Origin: Bog-532 sp963830385 | GTDB lineage: Bacteria; Actinomycetota; Actinomycetes; Streptosporangiales; Streptosporangiaceae | Length of the DNA stretch: 64,000 bases | NCBI GenBank assembly: GCA_963830385.1 | Contig: CAWHMD010000001.1 | Location: 1-64,000, forward strand | Reading direction: 5' to 3' | Shown here: in pieces, positions 1-8,020 of the stretch | Numbering within the stretch: position 1 is the first letter of the stretch | Layout of the letters: the number at the start of each line of letters is the position of its first letter | The notes under the pieces: generated by a model | The model's input: only the letters and a program-made list of their open reading frames with translations | What the model was told of the DNA's origin: nothing | The model's database searches: none | Translations under genes and position numbers: made by a program

Positions 1-411
1 CGGGATGGTGTTCCCCGCGGCGCGTACGCGGCCGGGGGGATCGAGATGGTGCGGGACTTCGACCGGTCCAGCGGGGACCGGGTGGTCCAGCAGGCGGACA
101 AGCACACCGGGCTGCCGCTGTGGGTGGTCGAGGTGATCGACGCCGACCCCGACGCCCGGCAGCGCACGGTCAAGGTCAAGATCGCCGCCCAGGTGCAGCC
201 GGTACTGCCGTCCCCGGCGCCCGGGTCGCCGTTCACCGCGGTGGAGTTCGACGGCATGACCGCCACCCCCTACGTGGACGCCTCCCGCTGCTCGGGCGAC
301 GGCAAGAACAAGTGCGCCGCCCGGCAGGCATACTCCTTCAAGGCCACCGGCGTGCGGGCTCCCTCGCGGGGGATCGCCCGCCCGGCGGCTGAGCATAAGG
401 ACGCGGCGTGA
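1..411 (+). CDS. AICE accessory protein (Pra-like family), 5' end outside window or frameshifted
   Basis: The reading frame is open to the left edge of the window, so the ATG at 46 is probably internal. Recognisable blocks are GAYAAGG, VRDFDRSSGDRVVQ, GLPLWVVEVIDADP and a Phe-x-Pro-Val-Glu-Phe-like stretch. From memory these resemble small proteins annotated in AICEs as plasmid replication, integration and excision activators. Immediately upstream, bases 2-16 read G-M-V-F-P in another frame, and family members I recall have V-F-P just before G-A-Y-A-A-G-G, so a one-base deletion near position 16 is possible. The stop overlaps the GTG of the next gene. The biochemical function is unknown. Confidence 0.6.
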   Translation, partial: RDGVPRGAYAAGGIEMVRDFDRSSGDRVVQQADKHTGLPLWVVEVIDADPDARQRTVKVKIAAQVQPVLPSPAPGSPFTAVEFDGMTATPYVDASRCSGDGKNKCAARQAYSFKATGVRAPSRGIARPAAEHKDAA

Positions 412-773
412 CGGCCCGGCGCGGCCCGGCCGCGTACCTGCGCCTGCGGGTCGGCTCCCGGCACGAGGTGGCGTTCGTGCCGTTCCCGGCCCGGGCTCCG
501 ATGTTCGTCATCGGCGCGGCGGGCACAGTGGTCTCCTTCACGCTGCCGGAGCAGATCGAGGCCGGGCACGTCGACTTCGCCCGCCAGCTCGCCGCCAAGG
601 CGTGGGCCTACTCGGTGGCGGTGGAACGCCGGTACCGGGGCCTGCCCCCGCTGCCAGACGTGCCGGTCCCGTACGCGCTGACCGCGCAGGCCGAGGCGCT
701 GCTCGACGCCGACGCGGGACCGGAGCGGGCGGACCTGGTGCCGCTGCCCGGCGGGCGGGAGGTGACGGCATGA
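408..773 (+). CDS. AICE-conserved hypothetical protein
   Basis: This 121-residue protein starts at a GTG that overlaps the previous stop (GTGA) and ends at a stop overlapping the next ATG (ATGA), so it is the middle gene of a coupled trio. There is no signal peptide or clear membrane segment. It has a basic N-terminus (TARRGPAAYLRLRVGSR), a mixed beta-like stretch and an acidic C-terminus. I do not recognise a functional domain. Position ahead of the transfer gene is typical of element-specific accessory proteins, which may modulate transfer or copy number, but that is inference only. Confidence 0.6.
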   Translation: MTARRGPAAYLRLRVGSRHEVAFVPFPARAPMFVIGAAGTVVSFTLPEQIEAGHVDFARQLAAKAWAYSVAVERRYRGLPPLPDVPVPYALTAQAEALLDADAGPERADLVPLPGGREVTA

Positions 774-1081
774 CCACCACGGCATCAGTCCGGTTCAGCG
801 AGAACGGCACGGCCACGGTCCAGTCCTACGTCCGGCTGACCGCCAGCACCCACATCCAGTGCTGCACCTACGCCGACGCCGCGCCGATCCTGTCCATCCA
901 GGACGGGGCGGCGGACATCACGATCACCAACCCCGGCCGGGGCGAGGTGACCGAGGACGACGTGCGGTTCGGCCGCCTGCTGGCCGAGGCCGTCACCCGG
1001 TACGCGGCCGAGCTGGAAAGGCTCGCCGCCAAGGACCCCGCGACGGCGGCCGATCCTGGTGAGTCCGGGCAGGCGGCGTGA
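770..1081 (+). CDS. AICE-conserved hypothetical protein
   Basis: The ATG at 770 overlaps the previous stop (ATGA), giving a 103-residue protein beginning MTTTASVRFSENGTATV. It has alternating hydrophobic residues suggestive of beta strands (SVRF, TVQSYVRL, ADITITN) followed by an amphipathic helix (FGRLLAEAVTRYAAELERLAAK). There is no membrane segment and no recognised enzymatic motif. It is the third gene of a coupled trio upstream of the transfer gene. The function is unknown. Confidence 0.6.
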   Translation: MTTTASVRFSENGTATVQSYVRLTASTHIQCCTYADAAPILSIQDGAADITITNPGRGEVTEDDVRFGRLLAEAVTRYAAELERLAAKDPATAADPGESGQAA

Positions 1082-1172
1082 TGGAGCGAGTGATGGAGGC
1101 GGGGCGGCTGGAGCTGGTACCTCCGGCCGCCCCTGGGTTCTCTCCCGCATGCACGAAAGAGGTGACCAGACT

Positions 1173-2620
1173 ATGCGCAAAGTCGTGACCGGCGAGGAAC
1201 TGGCCCAGATCTACAACCCGGACCCGTTCGCGATGCCCCGCTGGCGGGCGCCGGTCTACCGCACCCCGTTCGGCATCATCCTGGTGGCGAAGCTCTTCAA
1301 GCTGCTGGCCTGGATCGTCCGGATGATCGCCCGGCATCCGCTGGCCGCCAGCGTCCTGGCCGCCGCCGCGGTGACGTGGGTCAAGCTCGGCTGGGTCACT
1401 CTGGTCGCCCTGGTCCTGGCCGCCGTCGTCATGCTGATCGCCTGGCGGTGGTTCTGGCCGGTCTCGTTCTCCCGGTGGGTCGGCCGCCCGGCCCGGGGCA
1501 AGTGGCGGGCCTGGTGCTACCGCCGCCGCTGGGCCGCGGTCATGACGATCGCCGGGGTGGCGCCGTGGTATCAGGGCCGGACCCTGCTGCCCGTGCTCGG
1601 CAAGGTCACCGCCACCCGGTATGTCGACCGGGTGATGGTCCGGCTGGTCTCGGGCCAGTCCGCGGCCGACTTCGCCAATCACGCGGAGAACCTGGCGCAC
1701 GGGTTCGGGGCGCTGCTGTGCCGGGTCCGCACCGCGCGGTCCGGGGCGGTGGTGCTGGAGTTCATCCGCCGTGATGCCCTGGCCGCCCTCGTCCCCGCCC
1801 TCCCGATCCCGGCCACCCCGGATCTTGAAGGCGCTGCCGGTCGGCAGGCGGGAAGACGGCCTGCCCTGGCTGGTCAAGCTCCACGGGACGCACGTGCTGA
1901 TCGCGGGCGCCACCGGGGCGGGCAAGGCATCGCTGCTGTGGGGCCTGGTCCGGGCCATGTTCCCGCTCATGCAGACAGGCCTGGTCCGGGTGCTGGCCGC
2001 CGACCCGAAGCTGATGGAGCTGGCCTACGGCCGGGTCATCTTCGACTCCTACGGCGCCTACGCCGCCGACCCGGCCGCCATCGCCGCCATGCTCGACCAG
2101 GCGGTCGCCGACATGCAGGACCGCGCTGGCCGGTTCGCCGGACGCCAGCGCGACCACACCCCGACCATGGAGGACCCGTTCACCGTGGTGCTGGTCGATG
2201 AGGTCGCGTTCCTGACCGCCTACCAGCCCGACCGCAACCTCAAAGACCGGATCATGGCCGCGCTGGCGACCCTGACCACCCAGGGCCGCGCCGTCGGGCT
2301 ACTCCGTGGTGGCCGCGTTGCAGGACCCGCGCAAGGACGTGCTGACCATCAGGAACCTGTTCCCGGACCGGATCGCCATGCGGCTCGATGAACCCGAGCA
2401 GGTGGACATGGTGCTCGGCGACGGCGCGCGGGACCGCGGCGCGACTTGCGAGCTGATCTCGCCCGACCCGGCGACGGGTGCCGGGGTGGCGTTCGTCCGG
2501 CTGGAGGCCGACCCGGACCCGGTGCGGGTCCGCGCCGGATGGGTGACCGATTGGGACATCCGCGCCCTGGCCGACCGGTGCATTCCCGATCGGGTCGAGT
2601 GGCCGGAGGTGGCGGCATGA
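1173..2620 (+). pseudogene. FtsK/TraB-like conjugal DNA translocase, broken by two +1 frameshifts
   Basis: The ATG at 1173 follows a GAAAGAGG ribosome site. The first frame encodes MRKVVTGEELAQIYNP, then two hydrophobic stretches (about residues 30-90) and ends its sensible coding at PIPATPD near 1823. Homology resumes in the next frame as ALPVGRREDGLPWLVKL with Walker A GATGAGKAS and Walker B VVLVDEVAFL, stops near 2296, then continues in the third frame as VAALQDPRKDVLTIRNLFPDR to the stop at 2618-2620. One extra T near 1825 and one extra G in GGG at 2295-2297 explain both shifts. Removing them gives 481 codons plus a stop. The family is the single-protein DNA translocase that moves AICE DNA as double strands between hyphae. 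Confidence 0.85.
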
Positions 2621-2778
2621 CCACGGTCACCGCGTGGCGGACTGATGAGCCGTGCCCGGTCTGCGCGACCGGCCTGATCCTGCACGACGACGGCTCGGCC
2701 CCGGCCTGGGTGGAGTGCCGCCTGTGCGGCTGGGCCGACACCTGGACCGGCGACGACCCGGACGGAGGTGAGCAGTGA
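2617..2778 (+). CDS. Small zinc-ribbon protein of AICE
   Basis: This 53-residue peptide starts at an ATG overlapping the end of the transfer gene (ATGA) and its stop overlaps the GTG of the replication gene. It contains CPVC about 20 residues before CRLCGW, a four-cysteine arrangement expected to bind zinc, and an acidic tail (DDPDGGEQ). It contains no other domain. Such mini zinc ribbons commonly sit between tra and rep in AICEs; the role is unknown, perhaps DNA or protein binding. It is too short for many gene callers but the perfect coupling on both sides supports it. Confidence 0.7.
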   Translation: MTTVTAWRTDEPCPVCATGLILHDDGSAPAWVECRLCGWADTWTGDDPDGGEQ

Positions 2779-4392
2779 CCGAGGTGACCAGCCGGACGAC
2801 CCGGGCGCAGCGGATGGCGATGCCGCTGGCCCGGGAAGTGGTCAAGGACCTGGCCGTCGAGCACGGCGCCTGCATCCGCCCCATCCAGCTCCGCCGCACC
2901 AACATCGACACCGGCGAGACCGACACGGTGCTCGTCCCGTGCGGGCACACCCTGGCCCATGTCTGCCCGTCCTGCGCGGAACGGGCCCGGACGCTGCGGG
3001 CCGCGCAGTGCCGGGAAGGCTGGCACCTCGAGGACGAACCCGCCATCGAACCCGATCCGGCCACCGACGACCAGAAATGGTGGGTCGAGAAGCGCGCCGA
3101 AGCCCAGCAGCTCCGCGACCAGGCCGCCAGCACCGGGCAGGACACCACCGACCTGGACGAGCTCCTGACCGAGCTGGACGAAGAGATCACCAAGGCAGGC
3201 ATGCGCGGGAAGGCCGCCCCGGACCGCCCGGCGCGGCGGCACCGTTCGACCCGGCGCCGCCAGGATGCCCCGGACCTGCCGCGCCGCAAGGTCAGCCCGC
3301 GCACGGTGGGCAAGACCTACACCGCGCCGGACGGCAAGACCTTCCGCCCCTCCCTGTTCGTCACGCTGACCTGCCCGTCCTACGGCCGGGTCGACCGAGG
3401 ACGGGACACCCGGCCGACCCGGCCGCCTACGACTATGACCGGGCGGCCCGGGACGCGCTGGCCTTCGCCGCGCTGTTCGACCGGTTCATCCAGAACCTGC
3501 GCCGCTACCTCGGCCACGACGTGCAGTACTTCGCCGCCATCGAACCCCAGCGGCGGCTCGCCCCGCACGTCCACCTCGCCATCCGCGGCACCGTCTCCCG
3601 CGCCGAGCTGCGTCGGGTCCTGGCCGCCACTTACCACCAGGTCTGGTGGCCCGACGCCACCGAGGTCAAGTACGACGGGGACGAGCTGCCGGTCTGGGAC
3701 GAGGGGATCGGCGGCTACCTCGACCCGGCCACCGGGGAAGTGCTGCCCACCTGGGACCAGGCGCTCGATGCCATCGGAGACGAGGATGAGCCGTGGCATG
3801 TGGCCCGGTTCGGGGAACGGTTCGACGCCCAGGGCGTGCTCGCTGGGTCGAAGGACGCGGCCCGGTGCATCGGGTACCTGACCAAGTACCTGACCAAGCA
3901 GGTGGGCGACTGCCACCAGGCCGACACCGACCCGCAGCGTGCCCACGCCGGCCGGCTGGCCGAGGCGCTGCGGTATCAGCCGTGCTCGCCGCGGTGCGCG
4001 AACTGGCTGCGGTACGGCATCCAGCCCAAGAACGCCCGGCCCGGCCTGGCCCCCGGCCGGTGCAAGGGCAAAGCCCATGACGCCGATCACCTCGGTTATG
4101 CCGGGCGGCGGGTCCTGGTCTCGCGCAAGTGGTCCGGTAAGACGCTGGCCGACCACCGCGCCGACCGGAAGGACTGGCTGCTCGAGACGCTCGGTGTTTC
4201 GGCAACCGACCCGGCCCGGTACGCCTGGGAACCGGTCGCCCCAGTCCGACCCGGATCACATGGACCACGCCCGGCGGCTGCTTGCATGCCGTCGCCGACC
4301 GCGCCCGATGGCAAGCCGCGCTGAATGAGGCCAGGCGAAGAGCTGCCATGCCCGACGGCTCGGATTTTTCGGCAACGGGGAGGGTGGCATGA
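2775..4392 (+). pseudogene. repSA: RepSA-like replication initiator, broken by about four +1 insertions
   Basis: The GTG at 2775 overlaps the previous stop. The first frame runs to about 3395 and includes a cysteine pair (VCPSC) and the block PSLFVTLTCPSYGRVD. Homology then continues in another frame with YDYDRAARDALAFAALFDRF, the strand AAIEPQRRLAPHVH (a His-x-His typical of rolling-circle-type initiators) and IGYLTKYLTKQ. Near 4244 and 4283 further single-base shifts occur, after which SDPDHMDHARRLL and then HAVADRARWQAALNEARRR appear in successive frames. The natural stop is at 4390-4392, overlapping the xis ATG. Two extra C bases at about 3395 and 3410 and one extra base near 4244 and 4283 restore 537 codons. 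In pSAM2, RepSA initiates replication after excision, so this copy should be inactive if the sequence is right. Confidence 0.83.
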
Positions 4393-4592
4393 CGGCACAA
4401 CTCAGTGAACTGCCAGCAGATCACTTGCTCACGATGCAGGAAACCGCGGAATGGCTGCGTGTAAGCCGGTGGTCGGTCTACAGCCTCATTCACGCGAATC
4501 AGCTTCGTACGATCAAGATCGGCCGCCGCAGGCTGGTCAGCCGCGAGGCGCTCAACGAGTGCGTTAAGCAGCTCGCGAAAGGTGCAGCGTGA
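4389..4592 (+). CDS. xis: Excisionase, MerR-like helix-turn-helix (Xis)
   Basis: This 67-residue protein has the excisionase-family winged-helix pattern: LTMQETAEWLRVSRWSVY forms the helix-turn-helix, followed by the IKIGRRRLVSREAL wing. It acts with the integrase to direct excision of the element by bending DNA at the attachment sites. The ATG overlaps the restored stop of the replication gene, and its own stop overlaps the integrase start, so rep-xis-int formed one coupled operon. The gene is intact, unlike the two upstream genes. Confidence 0.88.
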   Translation: MTAQLSELPADHLLTMQETAEWLRVSRWSVYSLIHANQLRTIKIGRRRLVSREALNECVKQLAKGAA

Positions 4593-5824
4593 TGACCCGC
4601 GGTCGGCAGCGGGCGAACGGAGAGGGCTCGATCTTCCCGTACCGCAACGGCTACGCGGCCTATGTATGGGTAACAACTCCAGACGGCAAACGGCGCCGGA
4701 AGTGGGTCTACGGAAAGACCCGCCAGGACGTCCACGGTAAGTGGCTGAAACTGCACGATGGCGCCCGCCGCGGGCCAGTGCCGACCAGCTCGCCGACCCT
4801 GGCCCAATACATGACTTACTGGCTTCGCGAGGTGGTTGTCCCGCCTAATTATGCGCCGCTGACCTGCGCGACCTACGAGACGCTCACGCGGCTGTACGTC
4901 TTGCCCGGCCTCGGCTCCAAGCGGCTCGACAAGCTCACCTTGCGCGACGTGCGAGGCTGGCTCAACAAGCTGAGGGATACCTGCCAGTGCTGCGCGCAGG
5001 GCAAGGACGCCCGCCGATCGGAGAAACAACGCCGCTGCTGCGCCAAGGTTCCGGCAACATGCTGTCGGCAGCTGGCTTCGGAACGGACCATCCGGGACGC
5101 CTGGACAATCCTGTGCAGCGCGCTGACCAATGCCGTCACCGAGGACCTGATCCCGAAGAACGTCGCCAGCCTGGCCCACGTCTCCAAACCCCGTACGCGG
5201 AAAGTGAAGCCGTGGACAGCAGAGGAAGCGCGCCAGTTCCTGGAGTCGGCAAAGCGGGACCAGGATCCGCTCTACGCCGCGTACGTGCTGATTCTCGTGA
5301 TGGGCCTGCGCAAGGGCGAGGTGGTCGGCTTGCCCTGGTCCGCCGTGAACCTGGATGGGGCTGAGCTGGATATCGGCTGGCAGCTCCAGCGGGTCCGTCG
5401 CCAGCTCCTGCACCGGGAAACCAAGACCGAGGCCTCGGAGGCCACCTTGCCGATGCCGGGCATCTGCGTGACGGCATTGCGGATCCGCGAGAAGGACCAG
5501 GCCGCCGCGAAGGCGGCGGCAGGCGCCTCCTGGGTCCAAAGCGGGCTGGTGTTCACGACCCGGGCCGGTACGCCATTCGAGCCGCGGAACCTGAACCGGC
5601 GTTTCGAGACACGCTGCGCCAAGGCGGGCGTCCGCCGGATTACTGTGCACGATATGAGGCATACCTGTGCCACTCTTCTGGCCGCGCTCGACGTGCATCC
5701 CCGGGTCGCCATGCGGATCCTGCGGCATGCGCAGATCGACGTGACGATGAACGTCTACACCGAGGTCTCCGATGCCAGGACGCTCAAGGCACTCAAGCGG
5801 CTCGGGAGGCAGCTTGGCTCGTAG
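4589..5824 (+). CDS. int: Tyrosine-type site-specific integrase of AICE
   Basis: This 411-residue protein starts at GTG 4589 (or ATG 4592). It has an N-terminal arm-binding region, a SAM-like core-binding domain (about residues 70-190) and a C-terminal catalytic domain with the catalytic residues Arg241 (GLRKGEV), His354-x-x-Arg357 (HDMRHT), His380 (LRHAQI) and Tyr390 (MNVYTEVS). A cysteine cluster between residues 132 and 159 could bind metal and is a local oddity. It integrates the element into the adjacent tRNA-Pro gene and, with Xis, excises it. The frame is fully open, so recombination may still work even though transfer and replication genes are broken. Confidence 0.93.
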   Translation: MMTRGRQRANGEGSIFPYRNGYAAYVWVTTPDGKRRRKWVYGKTRQDVHGKWLKLHDGARRGPVPTSSPTLAQYMTYWLREVVVPPNYAPLTCATYETLTRLYVLPGLGSKRLDKLTLRDVRGWLNKLRDTCQCCAQGKDARRSEKQRRCCAKVPATCCRQLASERTIRDAWTILCSALTNAVTEDLIPKNVASLAHVSKPRTRKVKPWTAEEARQFLESAKRDQDPLYAAYVLILVMGLRKGEVVGLPWSAVNLDGAELDIGWQLQRVRRQLLHRETKTEASEATLPMPGICVTALRIREKDQAAAKAAAGASWVQSGLVFTTRAGTPFEPRNLNRRFETRCAKAGVRRITVHDMRHTCATLLAALDVHPRVAMRILRHAQIDVTMNVYTEVSDARTLKALKRLGRQLGS

Positions 5825-5829
5825 GCCGT

Positions 5830-5850
5830 TGCTGTACTTTGCTGCTGTAC
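5830..5850 (+). repeat. Tandem TGCTGTAC repeat between int and tRNA, possible integrase arm sites
   Basis: The 8-mer TGCTGTAC occurs at 5830-5837 and again at 5843-5850, 13 bp apart, and the second copy is part of the 10-bp palindrome GCTGTACAGC (5844-5853). It lies between the integrase stop and the attachment site, where integrase arm-type or excisionase sites normally sit. The repeat is seen directly; its role is inferred. Confidence 0.4.
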
Positions 5851-5857
5851 AGCATAG

Positions 5858-5887
5858 AAAAAGGCCAGACCCGCGATGGATCTGGCC
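5858..5887 (-). terminator. Rho-independent terminator downstream of tRNA-Pro
   Basis: On the minus strand GGCCAGA pairs with TCTGGCC (5881-5887 and 5863-5869) around an 11-nt loop and is followed directly by TTTTT (5862-5858). It lies 17 bp past the tRNA 3' end on the element side of the junction, so the integrated element appears to supply the terminator for the tRNA transcript. Confidence 0.7.
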
Positions 5888-5903
5888 GATGACCTGGATT
5901 GGG

Positions 5904-5950
5904 TCGGGGTGGGGAGATTTGAACTCCCGGCCTCTTCGTCCCGAACGAAG
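5904..5950. other. Presumed attR core in the 3' half of tRNA-Pro
   Basis: Integrases of this type recombine within the anticodon-to-3'-end segment of a tRNA gene, and the integrase gene is adjacent. The exact core cannot be set because the matching copy (attL) would lie left of the window. The span given is the anticodon-to-3' segment only. Confidence 0.5.
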
Positions 5951-5977
5951 CGCGCTGCCAAGCTGCGCCACACCCCG
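5904..5977 (-). tRNA. tRNA-Pro (anticodon CGG)
   Basis: On the minus strand the acceptor arms CGGGGTG (5977-5971) and CACCCCG (5911-5905) pair perfectly, followed by discriminator A (5904). The D arm contains GCGCAGCTTGGCAGCGC. The anticodon stem CTTCG/CGAAG encloses the loop TTCGGGA, so the anticodon is CGG, reading proline CCG codons. The T arm is GGGAG-TTCAAAT-CTCCC. CCA is not encoded. The 3' end faces the integrase gene, as expected for an AICE integration target that keeps the tRNA functional. Confidence 0.95.
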
Positions 5978-6068
5978 GCAAGCCGGACGCTGCACGTCCG
6001 ACCGCTCGCAAAGTCTAGCGGATGACAAGAGCCCTCGCGCCCGCCCCGCAAGACAAGCGCCAACCACC

Positions 6069-6310
6069 CTAGCTGAGCGGCCGAAGCCCGACAGGTCGCG
6101 GACCACGGTGTGGTTGCGGTCGGCGATCGTGCCCAGCATGTAGTGCGGGTACAGGCGGTAGTACTCGCCGCGGGTCCGCTGGCTCCAGGCGAGCGCCAGC
6201 GCGGTGGCGCCGACCTCGAGGAATTCGACCGACGGGATCGGATTCTGGCCGCTGTCCAGCAGGAACGTTCGCTTGTTGCGGTGGGTGTGGCCGCTGTGGT
6301 GTACCCGGTT
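6069..6310 (-). pseudogene. C-terminal remnant of a metallophosphoesterase
   Basis: Directly beyond the stop of the intact phosphoesterase gene, the minus strand reads about 75 sensible residues without a start: SGHTHRNKRTFLLDSG, then PSVEFLEVGATALALAW, then GEYYRLYPHYMLGTIADRN and HTVVRDLSGFGR. GHTH is the last metal-binding motif of calcineurin-like phosphoesterases, and the sequence differs from the intact neighbour, whose motif is GHTHGGQ. The reading frame has no stop before running into the tRNA. I read it as the 3' end of a second phosphoesterase gene whose front part was lost. The family assignment rests mainly on one motif. Confidence 0.45.
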
Positions 6311-6311
6311 G

Positions 6312-7241
6312 CTAGCGGGCCGTGCGGGGGACCAGGGTGAGCATGGTCGCCTCGGGGCGGCAGGCGAACCGGGCCGGAGCCCACGGCGAGGTGCCCAGGC
6401 CGGCCGAGACGTGCAGCCACGCCCGGTGGCCGTCGGGAGCGGGTGCGTCGGCGATGGGGTGCTGGTGCAGGCCGCTGACCCGGTTGCGGTCGATCTCGCA
6501 GTTGGTGACCAGGGCGCCGTAGCCGGGGATGCAGAGCTGACCGCCGTGGGTGTGGCCCGCGAACACGATGTCGTAACCGTCGGCCGCGAACCGGTCCAGC
6601 ACCCGCGGCTCGGGCGCGTGCATGATGCCCAGTCGCAGGTCGGCCCCGGGATCGGCCGGGCCCGCGACCCGCTCGTAGCGGTCGCGCTTGATGTGCGGGT
6701 CGTGCACGCCCGCCACGGCGATGTCCAGGCCGCCGGCCTTGATCCGGCCCCGGTGGTTGTTGGCGTCCAGCCAGCCCCGGTTGGTCATGGCGTCGCCCAG
6801 CTTCTGCCAGGGCAGGTCCGGCTCGGTCCGGGGATACCGGCGCGCGCTGGTCTCCCACAGGTAGCGGGCGGGGTTCTTGGGCTGGGGCCGGTACAGGTCG
6901 TTGGAGCCGTACACGAAGACGCCGGGCCGGTCGAGCAGCGGGCCCAGGCTGTCCACCAGCGGGCGGATCGCCTCGGGATGCGCGATCGAGTCGCCGGTGT
7001 TCACCACCAGATCCGGCTCCAGCTGGTCGAGGGTGGCCAGCCAGGACATGAGCCGCTTGCGCCCGGGCGTCAGGTGCACGTCGGAGATGTGCAGAACGCG
7101 GATGGGCGTGGTGCCGGGGGCCAGTACCGGGACCTCGGCCTGACGCAAAACGAACGAATTGCGCTCCACCAGTGAGGCGTAGGCCAGGGCACCGGCGCCG
7201 GCCAGAGCGGCGCCTACGGGGAAGATGACTCGTGCTCGCAC
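6312..7241 (-). CDS. Metallophosphoesterase (calcineurin-like), membrane-anchored N-terminus
   Basis: This 309-residue protein starts at GTG 7241 with a hydrophobic segment (about residues 4-24, FPVGAALAGAGALAYAS) that should anchor it or act as a signal. Dimetal motifs follow in order: DVHL (SDVHLTPG), GDS (NTGDS), GSND (replacing the usual GNH), a histidine region GVHDPH, and GHTHGGQLCIPG near the C-terminus. It probably hydrolyses a phosphomonoester or diester at the membrane, substrate unknown. It is transcribed divergently from yqeY, with 35 bp between the starts. Confidence 0.85.
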   Translation of the reverse strand: MRARVIFPVGAALAGAGALAYASLVERNSFVLRQAEVPVLAPGTTPIRVLHISDVHLTPGRKRLMSWLATLDQLEPDLVVNTGDSIAHPEAIRPLVDSLGPLLDRPGVFVYGSNDLYRPQPKNPARYLWETSARRYPRTEPDLPWQKLGDAMTNRGWLDANNHRGRIKAGGLDIAVAGVHDPHIKRDRYERVAGPADPGADLRLGIMHAPEPRVLDRFAADGYDIVFAGHTHGGQLCIPGYGALVTNCEIDRNRVSGLHQHPIADAPAPDGHRAWLHVSAGLGTSPWAPARFACRPEATMLTLVPRTAR

Positions 7242-7276
7242 CCACCCATGGTGCCATGTCAGGGAGGATGGTTTTC

Positions 7277-7735
7277 ATGGCTGAACTGAAGCAACAACTC
7301 CGGACCGACCTGACCGCGGCGATGCGGGCCCGCGATCAGGTCCGGACGCGCACGCTGCGCAGCGCGCTGACCGCCATCACCAACGAGGAAGTGGCGGGGA
7401 ACGCGGCGCGCGAACTGTCCGACGACGAGGTGCTGAAGGTCCTGACCCGGGAGGCCAAGAAGCGCCGGGAGGCGGCCGAGGCGTTCGGCTCGGCGGGCCG
7501 GGCGGACCAGGCGGCGGCCGAACGGGCCGAGGGTGAGGTGCTCGCCGGTTACCTGCCCGCCCAGCTCGGTGACGAGGAGCTGGCGCAGCTCGTGGCCGGG
7601 GTGATCGCGCAGACCGGGGCGGCCGGAATGTCGTCGATGGGACCGGTCATGAAGGCGGTCAATCCGCAGGTGGCGGGCCGGGCCGAAGGTGCCCGGGTGG
7701 CGGCCGAGGTACGCAAGCAGCTGACCGCCTCTTGA
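7277..7735 (+). CDS. GatB/YqeY domain protein
   Basis: This 152-residue protein starts at ATG 7277, nine bases after GGGAGG; an in-frame ATG at 7268 lacks a ribosome site. The whole length matches the YqeY family: an N-terminal helical part (MAELKQQLRTDLTAAM, LRSALTAITNEEV) and a tail resembling the GatB C-terminal domain (SSMGPVMKAVNPQVAGRA). YqeY is thought to bind tRNA or help aminoacylation, but its role is not settled. It is divergent from the phosphoesterase gene, and an 81-bp gap separates it from the next gene. Confidence 0.85.
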   Translation: MAELKQQLRTDLTAAMRARDQVRTRTLRSALTAITNEEVAGNAARELSDDEVLKVLTREAKKRREAAEAFGSAGRADQAAAERAEGEVLAGYLPAQLGDEELAQLVAGVIAQTGAAGMSSMGPVMKAVNPQVAGRAEGARVAAEVRKQLTAS

Positions 7736-7816
7736 TCTTGTGTCGTTTGCTCTGGTTGGGGAACACTGTTGCTGGCTTCACCGGAGAAGCTGAACTCAAC
7801 GAGGGGAGACACCGGC

Positions 7817-8002
7817 ATGGCCGGCAAGTTTGTGCTCAAAAAGGGTTCCAGCGGCAAGTTCCACTTCAACCTGTACGCGAGCAACGGTCAGGTGATCGCG
7901 ACCAGCGAGGCCTACGAGAGCAAGGCGGCCGCGCTCAACGGGATCAAGTCCGTGCAGACGAACGCGCCCGACGCCAAGGTCGAGGACCAGACCGCCGACT
8001 GA
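7817..8002 (+). CDS. YegP-family DUF1508 protein
   Basis: The start at ATG 7817 is set by GAGGGGAG upstream. The 61-residue protein MAGKFVLKKGSSGKFHFNL is a single DUF1508 unit with the usual FxLKxxxxGxFxFxL and SExYxSKxxAxNGIxSVxxNA pattern. The domain forms a small beta-alpha fold; in other bacteria it often occurs in tandem, here only once. The function is unknown. A strong hairpin follows the stop, so it is probably a monocistronic unit. Confidence 0.85.
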   Translation: MAGKFVLKKGSSGKFHFNLYASNGQVIATSEAYESKAAALNGIKSVQTNAPDAKVEDQTAD

Positions 8003-8020
8003 CCCCGGCCCGGTGCCAGG

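Larger units (their letters stand above)
1..5950 (+). mobile_element. AICE (pSAM2-type integrative element), right part, integrated at tRNA-Pro
   Basis: Gene order is coupled accessory genes, FtsK/TraB-like translocase, zinc-ribbon peptide, RepSA-like initiator, excisionase and tyrosine integrase, with the integrase ending about 80 bp from the 3' end of a tRNA-Pro gene. That is the classic layout of actinomycete integrative and conjugative elements. Nearly all genes overlap by 1-4 bases (GTGA or ATGA junctions), so they look translationally coupled. The left end and attL lie outside the window. The right boundary is inferred to fall within the 3' half of the tRNA. The transfer and replication genes carry several frameshifts, whereas xis and int are intact. 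Confidence 0.88.

Noticed and set aside
1081..1188. A 35-residue frame beginning at an ATG that overlaps the previous stop
   Set aside because: It ends inside the true start of the transfer gene and has no sensible composition; the overlap is probably chance.
1820..2300. Programmed frameshifting in the FtsK/TraB-like gene
   Set aside because: No slippery heptamer or downstream structure is obvious, and similar shifts recur in the replication gene, so decay or sequence error is simpler.
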